NCBI GenBank assembly: GCA_034096865.1
Contig: JAWQFJ010002776.1
Coordinates: 53,627 to 117,626 of the forward strand
DNA from: Theodoxus fluviatilis
Lineage: Eukaryota > Mollusca > Gastropoda > Cycloneritida > Neritidae
Direction: 5' to 3'
DNA length: 64,000 nucleotides
The notes under the pieces are model-generated. The model was not told the DNA's origin. It saw nothing but the letters and a program-made list of their open reading frames with translations, and searched no databases. A program made the translations under genes and the position numbers. Each line of letters begins with the position of its first letter. The first letter of the stretch is position 1. Positions 33,070 through 46,370 of the stretch are shown piece after piece.

Positions 33070-33928
33070 ATAGGGACATGATCAGATCAATTCAAGTTTA
33101 ACCTTACATTCAAGCCACCCTCAGAGATCGAACCCAACCTGCGTGCAATGACTAACTTGTTACCAAATTCCGTATCCAACTTCGAGATACATCACAACTT
33201 GCGTTTATTGTTCAAACAAATACCCCCAACTCCTAACACTTATTCAGCAATTCTTCTGTCAAAAGGATCTCCTTATGAAGCGGTGAACGATAAACTGAAC
33301 TCTGAATTGGTCGCTTTTGACAGATGACATCGCTCAAAATGCGAAGTGTCGGGAGTTCGTAGACCTGTGAATCCGTATGTCACCGCGAGAGCTAGAGCAC
33401 TCCAAACTGCGAAGAAACCCTCATGGTGTGATGACGTCAGTATGTCCACACACAGACCACTCAAAAACTTCACAACCGGGTATTGGTGAGAAGATCTCAC
33501 AGATTGACGTCGACAGAACGCTTGTCGAAGCTTATTTGACAACTACCCGTCTCAAATCTGTGAATTATTTGTCAGGCGTCAGTGTTTATTGGCGATTACA
33601 CGCTCCCTCCCACGGCGCCCAATGGGCAATATCGTATGCGCATGTCACTTAGACCCCACATGTGATGTAACATATTTAGTCCGGCTTTATTGCCGCGTGG
33701 TAGGCGACAAAAAGCTGTTTGTGCAAAGTGTTTCGAGTGTGCATGAACGCAGGCATCTACTGCGTACGATTTGTCTTCAGACTCGGGGTAACAAGAGGCA
33801 TCTGAGCGAATAAACTGGTTGGAAGTAAGAAACTTCTGAGAGGAGCTATACCAACAGGATGGTCTTCAGAGGAAGAATCCCCGTAAGCAAGTGTGTCGGC
33901 CCTTTAATTTCCTTACACTCTCGGGGAA
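33070..33928 (+). other. Unassigned sequence
   Basis: No gene motif. It ends where the second Penelope copy begins. Confidence 0.4.
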
Positions 33929-35017
33929 ACGCAATCTTCTACATCCGCTACATTGACGATATCTTCATCTGGAACCATTGTGAAGAGGCACTCAGACTGC
34001 TCCACAGAGACATCAACCAATTCCTCCCAACTATCCAACTGTCCATGGAATTCTTCCTGGTATCAGTCAGTTTCCTAGACACTCGTGTCTGCGTGAAGGA
34101 TGGCCAAATCCACACCTTCCTCTTCAGGAAACCGACCGACAACCTGCAGATGCTCCACTTCAGCAGCTCACATCCACATCATGTGAAGGATGCTATCCCT
34201 CCCATATGGACAAGCCATACGGATGCATCGTATTTGCTCCAACGACCAGAGCTGGAAACCGCACTTCTCCGCAGTGGCTACCAACGCGAAACTGTTCGCG
34301 CCCAGTTCAGAAAAGCCACCAACCAGAGACGCAATGACCTCCTCGTCCGACAAGACAAAACTTCTGGAGCCAGCAGAATCTCGTTCGAAGTGAACTACTT
34401 TCCAAGGGTGGAAAAACTACGACGTGGACTGAATGACCTCCAACATCTACTGGGCGAGGACAAGCGCCTCTCCCAGGCAGTGCCGATTCCTCCTGTGCTG
34501 GACTTCAGGCGGCCCCCAGCCTCAAAAGACTACTGGACCACAGCAAACTCCCCACCAATGCACCCACAGGCGGAGAAAGCATGGAACCGTGCAACAGACC
34601 ACGGTGCGCCACCTGTGCCATTGTCTGCTCAGAAACCACGATCACTAGAAATCTGACCGTACATCAGGTCAGGGGCAACTACACCTGCAGCTCCAATGAC
34701 GTGGTACATCTATCAGATGCCGTATAAGGTGCCCAAGTGCGTGGTATGTAGGAGAAACATGCCAGCCACTAAGGCAACGCATGAACGGGCACTGGGCCAC
34801 AATCAGGAAGCAATCACCTCTACCTGCGGGTGAACACTTCAAACTACCCGAACACTCTGCATCAGACATGCTCCTGAGCGTGCTGCAGGGCAACTTGAAA
34901 GACACCCGACAACGTCGCGTGGCTGAGCAGAAACTCGTGAGAAAGCTCAACGCTCATCACACAGGGCTCAACCGCGACTTGGGGTTCATGGCACACACTA
35001 CAATTGAGGAGGCTTGA
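33929..35017 (+). pseudogene. Penelope RT C-terminus and GIY-YIG nuclease (broken)
   Basis: RT part: YIRYIDDIFIWNHCEEALRL, SVSFLDTRVCVKDGQIHTFL, LFRKPTDNLQMLHF, and ALLRSGYQRETVRAQFRKAT. The nuclease part has CATCAIVCSETTI and RQRMNGHWATI...AGEHF. Shifts near 34,570 and 34,700-34,760 separate the two parts, and the GIY-YIG start is damaged. Confidence 0.82.
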
Positions 35018-35410
35018 TCTCGCACGTGTCAGCCACGCATTTTGCCTGATGTCATCGTCTACCTGTTATAACCCACCCACCCCACCCACCCGCCAGTCTC
35101 TTCTCGCTACTGCCAGATGAAGGAGTGCTACTCCAAAAGCTTGCCAGGCAAACAACTTTCTTCACAGCCACCGCTCTCGCAGCCGCTCTCAGCAGCCACA
35201 GCCGCCGCAGTCTGCACCACAGCCGCCACTTACAGCTACTACCCGCAACATCTGGCCACAGACCTGCTGCAGCAGCCAGTCCCACCAGGCACGCCGACTC
35301 CAAGGAGCTCACGCTTGATGGCTTACGCTCGAGAGGCACGACAATCAAACGGTCCTTTTCAGGGCCTAAAGATTTAAAGAAAGAATACATCATTGTCACG
35401 ACTCGCCTTT
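33929..35410 (+). mobile_element. Penelope-like element, copy 2, 5'-truncated
   Basis: Begins at the catalytic region (FYIRYIDDIF) and runs to the same 3' end as copy 1. It has no nested DNA element, so it shows the empty site for the insert at 3032-4869. I could not find its target duplication. Confidence 0.85.
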
Positions 35411-37122
35411 GACCTTTGTCAGTCCGACCACGGCAACCACCCTTTTATTTCATTTTATACACACGGGACTCTTACTCTCCAGTGACGACACGTCCTTTTT
35501 GTCATTTATTTCAGTGTCCAAGCATTCTGCGCCGCACCTTTCGAAGTCACAAATAGGACTTCTATTCTTTGTATGAAAATAGCTTTTACAAATATATAGG
35601 AATGCAGTTTCTTAGTTATCTAAAATACATATTCCATACACATCTGTGCCGAATTAAGAAGTACACTCTCGCATCAACAAAAATCCATTAGATACAAAAA
35701 TATATATTTTACAGATAAAGAGACACACCGTTTCTCACCCAAACGGTTTCGTGTCTGTGTATCTGTGCAACTATCTATCCATCCAGTCTATGCGTTTGGC
35801 TGCCCATGCACGGATCTCCGTGAAAATTGGCATGTCGCTCCCCCGTGACTTGATGGGGGTAGTCGTTGCGTTTTGGAAGGCGTATCTTCGACCGTTCCGG
35901 AGATATGCACTCTGGAACTATTTAGTCACGGGACTGTTGAGGGCAAAGAAAGGCAACTCAGCTCCAACGTGTGCTTCGTGATGCACGAGGTTTTACGGGT
36001 CCGAGCTCAGCTCATTACGCGTTGATGTTTCGTGAATGGAGGTGGGGGGTGGGAAAGTATCTACGGTACGATTATTTAGGGGGGGGGGGTCACGGGTCTT
36101 TTCCTTTTCGGACTTTAACCGAGAGAGAAATAAGCAATCCAATCAAAAGGTACAAGACAATGCACAAAAATAAAATAACACAGTCACAATTTATTGAACA
36201 ACCAATTATTGTAGCACGTACTTGCACAATGCAGGATCAAACAATAATCCACACACACAAGAAAACAGGAAATATAAACTAGTATTGTCTGTTCTAACAT
36301 ACCACAAATCCAAGCAGTGAAGTAAAGAGATCAAAACAAGTTCCCACTACAATCAAACCCAAACTAAGTGCGCCACAAACCCGGTACTGCAGGAACACGG
36401 TAGAAATAAGCTCTCTCATGCAATTACACAACACGGAGCGCTAAATTAGGAACGCGGGAATAGCAACAAGTTTCCCTTCAATTCAGAACAAGAACTTGAC
36501 ATAAAAAGGAACAAGGATTATCCCTTTTTGCGATCAAAAACACGAACAATAACAAAGAAATGTATGGACAAGAATGACCGCTTTTCAATCAAGAACAATA
36601 ACTATAAGGCAACAATGTAGGAACAAAATCACACCATGCACTACAATGCTTGTAATACTGACCCGAGATGGAACCAGATCTCCCCATTGCGCATCCACTT
36701 ACGGCTGAAAAATTACAAAATTGAAAGAAAGCACCTTCTTGACAAATCGTACGGGGCGAGTGCTTTCCATTACAGCAGGGGGAATGAAGCACCCTTGTGC
36801 CCATTCAGCCGTCGACGAAGGCTTATCGAGATGTCAAAACATAGACATAAACACGATCGTATGGACTAAAAAGTCATTTCCGCCAGAAATCAATTTGCAC
36901 TGCCTCCGATTCATTCTGATTGAAATGTCAACATTTACACATAAACACAAACTTACGGACTGAAAAGTCATTTCTACGACGAAGTTATCTGCGATGCGAT
37001 GCCTACAATTTGCCCAGAAAAGGGCTGTAACTTCCGGCAAGTCCTATACAAATATGGCTGATGAAGCATTGGTAATGATTTACTGTCGAGCGAGACATGC
37101 TGAGTTCGTTTGTTATCTTTTT
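35411..37122 (+). other. Unassigned; two-copy degenerate repeat near 36,828-37,005
   Basis: A 94-bp offset repeat: GAGATGTCAAAACATAGACA at 36,828 and GAAATGTCAACATTTACACA at 36,922, each followed by a GGACT(A/G)AAAAGTCATTTC word. The rest (AT-rich at 35,580-35,720, A-rich at 36,140-36,600) shows no gene. Confidence 0.5.
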
Positions 37123-37698
<576 letters not shown>

Positions 37699-37703
<5 letters not shown>

Positions 37704-39170
37704 AATGATACTGGACCTGAAAATGAGGGGGCCTGTTTTCGTAGTCTGTTTCGTTGATTTTCTCTGTGAAAGTTAAAATCCGCCAAAAAGAAGCCAGGTT
37801 GGATCCTTATAGGGAAAAGCGTGGATGCAGTCAAATGCGAAAAAGAAGAAAAATTAACACATACACAACCAAATTTTAGTCTGTCAATTAAAGGCGTTTT
37901 GTGTATGCATTTTCGTCGGTTTATATTTTTTATGTGAAGTAAGCTTTTTAACATAATTTTTTTTGTCCCGATCGAAAGAAAAAGTTATCAGAATGTCGTC
38001 CTTGTTCTCGAAGAAAAAAATTCATTCCCGCTAGACGTCATCAGAGTTTTGAGTTTTTCCTCACACAAAAAGTAGTCGTTAGGATTTTTCCCAGCATTTT
38101 GGGGTTTTCCCCCCGTTTAATTCCTTGAGCTGCACGTGGCATTCGCTGACCTCACCACTGTAAATTCTGAGGAACACTCGACTTATGCACCAAGGCAAGT
38201 GCATAATACAACACCGAAGACTGGAGCTGCGTTGGAGTTTTCGAATTCTGGCACCGTCTCTCTGACAGTGATGGGTTCCTGCAAGACATCAGTCCTCAGC
38301 ACCAGAGGAATAAAGAAGAGCGCTCTTTCATTCTGGTCGCTTCCAATTGAACTTATTACTGATCGTCGAAGAAATCGCGCAGAAAATGGAAAATGGAAAT
38401 AAGGAGTTAACGGAAGAGAATCAAGTAAAGATGAAGAGATGAGGAAAGGGAAAGGAAAAAGGGAGGTGGGAAAGAAGGATGGCATTGAAGATTATGGGGA
38501 AAGGGAGAGAGGGAAAGGAGGGAGGAGGAGGGTGTAGGAGGGTGGGGGGAGAATCCAAGAGTCCAGAATGCTTTCAATTTTAAAAAAGGGAAGGCAAAGC
38601 CATAGTGATTTCTTTCCAAGAGTTTCCCATACTCCAACAGTTTGACCTTGGGCGGCCTCCGTGCAGCAAACGGCGCCATGTGTAGTGGGACACTTCTCCC
38701 TTCTCTAGGGCAGCGTGAGATCTCTCCGTGACTGGTGCACCCCACCACATCTATTCCCGCCCCACCACCCCCTCCCCCAACCCCAACCCCAACCCTCAAC
38801 CCTATTCTTTCCCCGATAATGCGGGCTCCAAACACAAAGCAGACAGACAGAAAATGTTTTGTACGCTAGCATGGACGGAACACACGACCTCCCAGTGAAG
38901 GTCTGAGTGCTCTGACCACTGAACTCCTTAATGACCTCAGATCTTTGACAAATTCTTCAGTAATGCCATTTGATGGCACTTTTTGTAGAGGTTTTTGGAC
39001 GCCTATCCTTGGATATATGAATGCCTCAAATGATTTCACATTAAATTTTATCTCTTATGATCGAAGGGATGACTTAACAAAAACATTAGGGCCGATTGTC
39101 GTTGATGATAGAGGGGAGATAACCATCACCAGTCATAAAGGAAGATCAAAGGAAATCCCAAAATGATGCA
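37699..39170 (+). other. Unassigned; one open frame at 38,945-39,166
   Basis: No family recognised. The frame at 38,945-39,166 (GFWTPILGYMNASNDFTLNF) has protein-like composition but no partner exon or known motif. 38,440-38,540 is purine-rich and 38,755-38,800 is C-rich. Confidence 0.4.
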
Positions 39171-39299
39171 GTCGTCTGCTATTCGTTACCGGCACAGGTA
39201 TAAGTGCCGACGTTTACTACAGATATCATACCTTGACATACAATCCAATCTGCCACGGTGATGAGATTACTAAAATATAAAATTCTTCGAAATTTGAAA

Positions 39300-40095
39300 G
39301 CAATCGACACGTGTGCCGCTTCCATGGCTGTAAACTCGCTCTTCACGCTGTACACCGCCGACTGTCGCCTCAGGGATCTCATCAACCTGCTGCTGAAGTG
39401 CAGATGACACATCCCTGTCAGGTCTCATCCTGAAGAACGACGAATCAGCGTACAGAAACGCCGTGGAGGGACTGGTGAAGTGGTGCGACGACAACTTCCT
39501 GGAGCTGAACGTGACCAAGACCAAGGAGCTCATCATGGACTTTCGACGAGACAACAAGACCACGGTCGATCCTATCGTCATCAAGGGCGAACCAGTCGAG
39601 ATGGTTAATACCTACAAGTATCTGGGCACCATCATCGATAACCAGCTCGATTGGTCGCCGAACGTGGACGCCGTGTGCAAGCGGGCGAACCAGAGGCTTT
39701 TCTTCTTGAGAAAGCTGCGGCAGTTCCGCGTCAACCCTGAGATTCTCCACCTCTTCTACCAGGCGACGATTCAGAGCGTCGTCTCCTTCAACCAGCTGTG
39801 TTACCACAGCAGTGTGAGGAAGGGCGACATGGAGAGGCTGGAGAAGGTCGTGGAGGAAGCCGGCGCCATCACTGGCTCCGACCTCCAGCCTCTCAGTGAT
39901 CGCTACCCCAGTGTGGCCCTGAGGAAGATGGGCAAGATTCGCTCTGACGACCGCCACCCTCTGCACCAGGCATTCGCGTCATGCGAACCCACTCGTGAGT
40001 CCTCACGTCGCCTGAGGTGCTGGCCTGCCAGAACAAACCGCATGAGGGATTCGTTCCTCCCGACAGCCATCCGTCTCTTCAACGAGTCCCGGTGA
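39300..40095 (+). pseudogene. LINE RT C-terminal region (Rex1/L2-like)
   Basis: LFTLYTADCRL, then in another frame LVKWCDDNFLELNVTKTKEL, MVNTYKYLGTIIDNQLDW, ANQRLFFLRKLRQFRVNPE, and RMRDSFLPTAIRLFNESR followed by a stop. The first catalytic block lies out of frame with the main ORF (39,463-40,095), so the copy is dead. The 210-codon ORF itself is clean. Confidence 0.8.
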
Positions 40096-40099
40096 ATGG

Positions 40100-40345
40100 G
40101 TAGTATGCATGAAGATTGTTGTGAGACTTGACGTGACTGTGGGACCAGGAGTGACGCGAACTGTGACTGAAGAGTGGGTGATGTGAACTGTGACTGTGAG
40201 GATGAGTGATGAGAGCTGTGACTATGTGACCAGGATTGATGTGACATATGACGGAGGATTGGAGTAAAGTGAACTGGGACTATGAGGACTTGTAGTGCTG
40301 TGAACTGTGACAGGAAGGACTATGAATGATGTGAACTATGTCTGT
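40100..40345 (+). repeat. Degenerate repeats in LINE 3' UTR
   Basis: Recurring GTGAACTGTGACTG and GATGTGAACTATG words at irregular 35-45 bp spacing after the stop codon. Confidence 0.6.
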
Positions 40346-40371
40346 GCCAACAAGGATGAACATGTGAGAGT

Positions 40372-40402
<31 letters not shown>

Positions 40403-40680
40403 GGGGGGGTGCATGCGTTATGCGTTGATGATCGTGTATGTGTGCTGTGTGACTGTGGTTGTTGATGTGCATGCCTGTCTCTTGTTGGTCTTTCCTGTGA
40501 TTGTGTTGTGATGCAGGATGAAGAACATGATGGGGGGGGGGGGGGGGGGGGGGGGGCTTGTACATGTGTTATGGTTGAAGATCGGGTATGTGTGATTGCG
40601 TGACAATGATTGTTTGATGTGCATGCTTGTGTCTTTTGTTCCTTCTGTGATTACTTATTGCGATGTAAAATAGGTCTCTA
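40372..40680 (+). repeat. Two-copy 147-bp repeat, each led by a poly-G run
   Basis: G runs at 40,386-40,409 (24) and 40,532-40,556 (25), each followed by a similar stretch with GATGTGCATGC and TGTGATT words. Copies are diverged. Confidence 0.75.
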
Positions 40681-41033
40681 TTAAATTGAATTGCCTTTGA
40701 TGTAGCGCTAAATGTGTCCTATCTTATTGAGTCTTTCTGTTTACTATTTTTGATGCGCCTGTTCAGTATGTATATTTACTTGAAGTAACATGGTGTTATT
40801 ACATTTGTTAGAGTAATAAAGTATGATACAATTGCATGCTATCTTATTTTATGGCCTATGATTAGTGTGTGGACTCCATAACGAGCGATGTGATTGAGTT
40901 AATTAATGTTAACTTCTTGTACGTTTCTGTTTTGGTATACATCTATGTATGTATTATGTTTTTGCCACCGACAAAACAAATTTTCTTGTACAATGAGGGC
41001 AATAAAGTATCTTGTATCTTGTATCTTGTAACT

Positions 41034-42419
41034 ACATGGCTTGAAGCAGGTTTCCTTTGCAAATCAGTGCAGTGACTTCCATATAACTCGATGTTTAATA
41101 TGAGCCAATCTAATGCGACCACAGGCGCTGTATTTTCATCATTTCTAGGCACAGGAGGTGGCGCACTCTATTGTGAAGCAGTTAGATCGCCTTTTGAAAC
41201 GTCCAGCTGCTGCGCGACCTTGACAGGAAGGTAACCGCTGCTACGGGGTGAGTAGTCACCGCAGGAAATCGAACCAAATGGCGCTTATTGAGTTGCCTCT
41301 TCGATCAAGAGAGATAAAATTCGATGTAAAATCAAATTCGGGATTCGTGTATCCAAAGAGGGCGTTCAAAAACCTGTATGTGCTTTTTCAGTCATAATGA
41401 TAAAGCAACCAATCAAAACTGCTCGACGTGCTGTAGGGGCAATGCATAGTGAGTCTGCTGCGTAGCAGAGGTGAAATGATCTACAACGAAACGCAGGGTA
41501 GGTCTCTCCTTCCTCGTTCATGATATATGCGCCTGTCAGGTCGGAAAGCGAAGGTTGTTCCACACGAAACTGCCACGTCGATCTTTCGCCTTTGGGTTTG
41601 ATCCGCCTGTGCCTGCAAATAAACGAGAGGAGTACATCAACGCACCCAGTATGGCTGGGCACGGAAAGAATTTTAGAAACCAGTCCCTGTCCAACTGACA
41701 TGAAAAGTCATGAGTCACTGCTCAATTCCAGAATGGACTTCTTTAGATGTCACAGCACACCCTGCGTCAAGAGACCGAAACCCGCCAGATTCCATCCAAG
41801 ACACTTTAGAGCTAAAGCCAAAAGCACCCGTTTGCATGTGGCGTGAAAACCTTGTGCTCCACTGCCAGCAGCCAGCGGTTAAACAGATGAGTTTGAACTG
41901 AGATCAGCTCTTATAGAGGCGCCTCTCCAGAGTAACCCGGAGCTGTGCACGCACAGCGGGGGACTCCAATCACGGCGGTCACTCTGGCAGGGAAGCCACA
42001 GGGGTTGACCCCGACTCCGTGACCCGAGGGCTGGGAGAGAAGACGGCAACCCAGCCCAGAGTGGTTTCCCCTGACGAAGCCGCTAGGTGGCGCCCTCTGG
42101 CCCCACAGGGCGGGAGGTCCTAGCACGGAGATTGCGCGTTGACGAAGCGGATCATCCCTGAAAGCCGTGTTCCTCTGGTGTCCGGCTTCAATTACCGTAG
42201 CTTTCATGCTGCAAGCCGCGGACAGGGCACTGCTAACGCAGCCTATAGATGTTTTGCTGGGCGTAAGGAAGGCCGTCACTCACAGTCGCTCTCCTCGATC
42301 CCTATCTCCACTTCATTACAGGCCAGTCTCAGGAGACTGCGCCTTCGAACATCTCGTCTCCTGTCCATTGTCTCTCGCTTTACTGCTCCAGGCCCTGCTC
42401 TGTTTCCCTGCCCTTCCTG
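41034..42419 (+). other. Unassigned sequence
   Basis: No gene motif or element end recognised. Confidence 0.4.
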
Positions 42420-42475
42420 CCCCCCCCCCCCCCCCCCCCCCCCAACTCCAACCCCAACCCCAACCCCAACCCCAC
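42420..42475 (+). repeat. Poly-C run followed by (CCCCAA)n
   Basis: About 24 C then five CCCAA(C) units. Confidence 0.93.
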
Positions 42476-43629
42476 CCGTCCTGTTCCTCAGTTTATCAGT
42501 CTCGGTTCTGATTTAACCCATCTCCCAACATCTTCCTATGGTCTGCTTATGTCGAGGAAAACAGACAAGTCGTGTCGTTATTCCTGTCGTCCTTTAGCAG
42601 GTAAGAGTTCTGTAAATAGTATTCCAGAACTACAAGAGAGCGCTGATGCTTCAACTGTCAGTGTACTTTTTGTACCTTTTTTCTTTTTGGGGGTGGGTGG
42701 GGGGTGGGTTCGCTTAGATTTGCAAGGATGAAGAAAACTACTTCATATTCGTATACCGGCAGTAGTTGTCAGTGCTGCCTATGAAATAGGCGTTAAGATG
42801 AACCATCTGTGCTCTACAGGAAAGTCTAACAGTTCCAAGCGCAAAATAGAGCAACTCATCTGCAGACTTGGTCCGATTTTTCCCTCCCAGTCTTGTCAGC
42901 AATGCGCGGGACTCCATTCCGGTCTATCCCACACGTCATTACCCCGTCACTCCTGCTGCCAGACCAATTCTACCCTAATACTGCGTCTCCTTCCCACCCA
43001 TCCACCTCCATCCCCGACCTCAGCGCCCACTTCCTACCCTCTCCTTTCATTTTTTCTGTCTGCCGACCTGTAGTTCTCCTTCTTAGCCAGTCGGTCTCTT
43101 GATATAAATGACGACAAACATCACACGAAGTTAAAAGATTAATCGCAAAACTATATAAATGTGTCAGGAGAACAAAAAGGAATTGGCCTCTGGCTCATTA
43201 CCTTCAAAGAGATCACACACAAAATGAACCAAACAAATCACTAACACACATCCCAACTCCAATCCCTATCTCTTTTCGCCCCAGGATGTACGAAGCGTGT
43301 CTCTGATCAATGCAGTCTGCGCTGTTTGATTTGCCTTCCTCTGTTCCTCTCTACATCAATGCACTGATCAAAACTGTGACGTATTGACTGAAGATATGCA
43401 GAATGGATAAAAACAGACTCCCAAAACAAGCTTACCATTCGATGATGAACATCAAATTCCCTGAATAGTGTGACAGGATGAGACTGGTGGGAAAATGCCT
43501 GTCACAGCTGGGACTTAGGTAAGTTTGGGGAACTGCGGGTAAAAATGTCAAAGGTTTCATTCAAAACCTGAAGCTATGGTTGGGAGACTGTTTTCGCCAG
43601 GAATGGACAGATACAATTAATGTCTGCCA
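42476..43629 (+). other. Unassigned sequence
   Basis: No recognisable coding motif. Pyrimidine-rich in 42,950-43,070. Confidence 0.4.
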
Positions 43630-44395
43630 GAGATGTGTTATGCATATATCGTTTAAAGACATGTCTCAGTGCGAGGGCTATCTGAACTTTATTCATATAA
43701 ATAAATTTATAAACTGTTTGAAATACAATTCATAATTGGTAGTGACGAGATAAAAAGCCATATTCGATCCACATTACATTTAAATGAAGATAAAATGTGT
43801 CCTTTTTGTGATTATATTGAAAATGAAAACCACCTTACCTCATGTTGTCGTGTGTATTCTGATACAAGAGAAAAGTACTTAGCGAAATATTTGCGAAAAA
43901 CGAGGCATAACGACACATCGTACTTGTTCAACGGAAGTGAGGTACGAAAGACACGCGGTATTGTTATGTTTATTATAGTTTAAAGAGTCACAGGGAAAAA
44001 ACTTGCTCAGAGCTTTACATAACCCCTCCCGTTACCTGTAAATTCATCAAAGCAAGCACCTGACCAGTGAGATGGGCTGAACCAAACACTCCCATACGTT
44101 TTCAGTGCATCTATATTCAGTCTCAGGTGTTTGATAAACCTCCTGTGATCTGTTTGACTGTTGGTTGATTCGCTGAATCTGCGATTTACTCTTTTAGCTC
44201 ACACCACTTCGAGACACAAACCTACATTATTCAATGAACATATCAAACGCAGTTCTGTACTTTGATTACTGTAAAATCTGATATGTCTTATCACCCCTTG
44301 TAAAGGTATCTGCGGACGTTTTTAACACCTTTTGATTACAATTGCATTACACACATGCATTATTATAACTATGATGGGTCGCCGTTCGCAATAAA
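43630..44395 (+). pseudogene. LINE C-terminal fragment and 3' UTR (relative of the 57.7-kb LINE)
   Basis: Frames around 43,640-43,983 read SFKDMSQCEGYLNFIHINKF and MCPFCDYIENENHLTSCCRV followed by YLAKYLRKT, paralleling SFKTTLECEKYLDFMDIKKF and QCPFCGVIENEKHFLFDCPL of the LINE at 57.7-61.5 kb. The 3' UTR ends GATGGGTCGCCGTTCGCAAT-AAAG, matching GATGGGCCGGTGGCC...AATAAAG there. 5'-truncated and frame-broken. Confidence 0.75.
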
Positions 44396-44561
44396 GATTC
44401 CATCAATCAAATCAAATCGAATCGAATCGAACATCGAATTGAATCGACTCGACTCGACTCGACTCGACTCGACTCGACTCTACAAGACTCGACTCGACTC
44501 GAATCGAATTGAATCGAATCGAATCAATCCCATCAATCATTTTCCTCAATTCTATCAATCA

Positions 44562-44624
<63 letters not shown>

Positions 44625-44893
44625 TAATCAGTTTTAATCATTTTAATCAATTCAATCAATTCCAAACAATTCAAATAAATTCTAATAAATTCCAGTAAAT
44701 TCGAATCAATTCAAATCAAGTCATATCAATTCATATCAATTCAAATCAATTCAAATCATTTCACATCAAATCAATTCCAGTCAATCAATCATTGAGTCAA
44801 TTCAAACCAAACTAGACCAGACCAGACCAGACCAGACCAGACCAGACCAGACCAGACCAGACTAGACCAGACCAGACCAGACCAGACCAAACC

Positions 44894-44960
<67 letters not shown>
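44396..44960 (+). repeat. Pentanucleotide and tetranucleotide arrays at a LINE tail
   Basis: (ATCAA/ATCGA)n, (GACTC)n at 44,446-44,500, (AATCG)n, (AATC)n at 44,563-44,625, imperfect TCAAT/AAATC repeats to 44,790, (CCAGA)n at 44,813-44,888, and (CT)n at 44,896-44,957. Confidence 0.95.
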
Positions 44961-45124
44961 ACCTCCCTCCACACTCACTTAAATCATTCTCAAATTCTTT
45001 TTGTTTTCGTGTCTAGGGGTATCACTAGTGGAGGGGGGATAATTAATTCACTCACTGTCGTCTCACGCTCGCATGATGTGACACATTATTCATCAATGAT
45101 TTTCTTTAATCAGACTTAATCATG

Positions 45125-45859
45125 AGTGACAAGACCTCACAGGCATATGGCATGGAGATCAGCACAGAGAAGACCAAGATGATGGCGAACAATCCTCGGG
45201 GCTTCAAAATGGAAATCAAAGTGAAGGGCCAAAAACTGGAACCTGTGAACAACTTCAAATACCTGGGACTTATTGTGACTGATGAAGGGTCCAAACCAGA
45301 GATACCGTCCAGGATAGCACAAACAACAGCAGCATTGGTAAAGTTGAAGCCAATATGGCGTGACAGAAATATCACTCTCGCGTCGAAGATCAGGCTCATG
45401 CGCACGCTGGCCATCTCCGTATTCTTGTATGCATGTGAGTCCTGGACACTCACATCTGAACTACAGAGACGGATACAAGCCCTGGAAATGAGATGCTACT
45501 GCAAGATTCTGAACATCTCATACAAAGACCGTGTCACGAATGAGGAAGTCAGCAACAGGATCAGGAGAGCAATTGGACAGTACGAAGACCTGCTGTCAAT
45601 CGTGAAAAGCAGAAAGCTGAAGTGGTACGGTCACGTGTCAAGAGGCAGTGGGCTGGCCAAGACCATCCTGCAAGGTACCGTACCAGGTGGGAGAAGGAGA
45701 GGCAGGCAGAGAAAGAGGTGGGAAGACAACATCAAAGAGTGGACAGGCTTGACCTTTGCTGACTCACAGCAAGCCACAGAGAATAGAGATCGATGGAGGA
45801 AGATTGTCCAAAAGTCATCAGTGGTGCCTCAACAACCCATCTCAGGGTTAAGAGACTGA
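45125..45859 (+). CDS. RTE-like LINE ORF2 C-terminal region, open to its stop
   Basis: An uninterrupted frame of about 240 codons: GMEISTEKTKMM, LEPVNNFKYLGLIVTDEG, ISVFLYACESWTLTSELQRR, ALEMRCYCKILNISYKD, RKLKWYGHVSRGSGLAKTIL, RKRWEDNIKEWTGLTFAD, stop at the tail. It is the part after the RT catalytic centre (C-terminal RT, thumb and beyond). The first codons are target-site sequence, so the ATG is fortuitous. No RT active site remains. The open frame shows a recent insertion. Confidence 0.8.
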   Translation, partial: SDKTSQAYGMEISTEKTKMMANNPRGFKMEIKVKGQKLEPVNNFKYLGLIVTDEGSKPEIPSRIAQTTAALVKLKPIWRDRNITLASKIRLMRTLAISVFLYACESWTLTSELQRRIQALEMRCYCKILNISYKDRVTNEEVSNRIRRAIGQYEDLLSIVKSRKLKWYGHVSRGSGLAKTILQGTVPGGRRRGRQRKRWEDNIKEWTGLTFADSQQATENRDRWRKIVQKSSVVPQQPISGLRD

Positions 45860-45868
45860 ACTGAACTG
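45128..45868 (+). mobile_element. RTE-like LINE 3' end, copy 2, with 10-bp target duplication
   Basis: Flanked by AATCATGAGT at 45,118-45,127 and 45,869-45,878, ending in (CTGAA)n. 5'-truncated, 741 bp. It shares the whole of the 27.5-kb copy with few differences. Confidence 0.93.
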
Positions 45869-45878
45869 AATCATGAGT

Positions 45879-46370
45879 AAAATCAAATTCAAGGCAATAT
45901 GAATGAAAATGTCAATCAACTCTATCAGTCTACTCTCTGACTGAAAAGTAGAGGATTAATTTCACTGACCCAAAACCAAAGTTGACCCTGATTACTCACA
46001 AGTTCAAGCAGATAGGCGACGACAATTCTCGAATGTTTCAACGACGAAAACTTCTGCCCAAAAACAATGTCCACTCAGAAAAGGGGCATTCACAAATACA
46101 CATTCCCTCTCAAGGCTAGACCTCGAAAGGAGAGGTTAGAAAGGCCATAGACACAGGTTTGAACACTTCAACGAGCGCTCAGAACCAAATGACGAAACTT
46201 CCATACGACGAGACTTGGCGTCATAATCCGGCAAAGCTGGACCTTCATTGTAGAGGACACTGTTCTTCTTAATACAACCTTTCAGATGGTCGGGGGAGGA
46301 ATTGAATAATGTTTTTATGTGTAGACTCCTCGTCTTACACGGAGTTACTCGAAATACGTCCATTCACGTT
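45879..46370 (+). other. Unassigned sequence
   Basis: No motif seen. Confidence 0.4.

Larger units (their letters stand above)
39240..41033 (+). mobile_element. Rex1/L2-like LINE, 5'-truncated, with 3' UTR and TATCTTG tail
   Basis: RT C-terminal coding (to 40,095), a repeat-rich 3' UTR and the end AATAAAGTATCTTGTATCTT, where TATCTTG is repeated three times. The 5' end is truncated in the RT. The clade call comes from the C-terminal motifs only. Confidence 0.75.

Noticed and set aside
38945..39166. Possible host exon
   Set aside because: Protein-like but ends in a stop without splice signals, and no known domain could be named.
42440..42475. CCCCAA repeats as a telomere
   Set aside because: Only about five units in an internal C-rich patch; not the animal TTAGGG repeat.
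45122..45124. ATG at 45,122 as the true start of an ORF
   Set aside because: It belongs to the target-site duplication AATCATGAGT, so it is not part of the inserted element.
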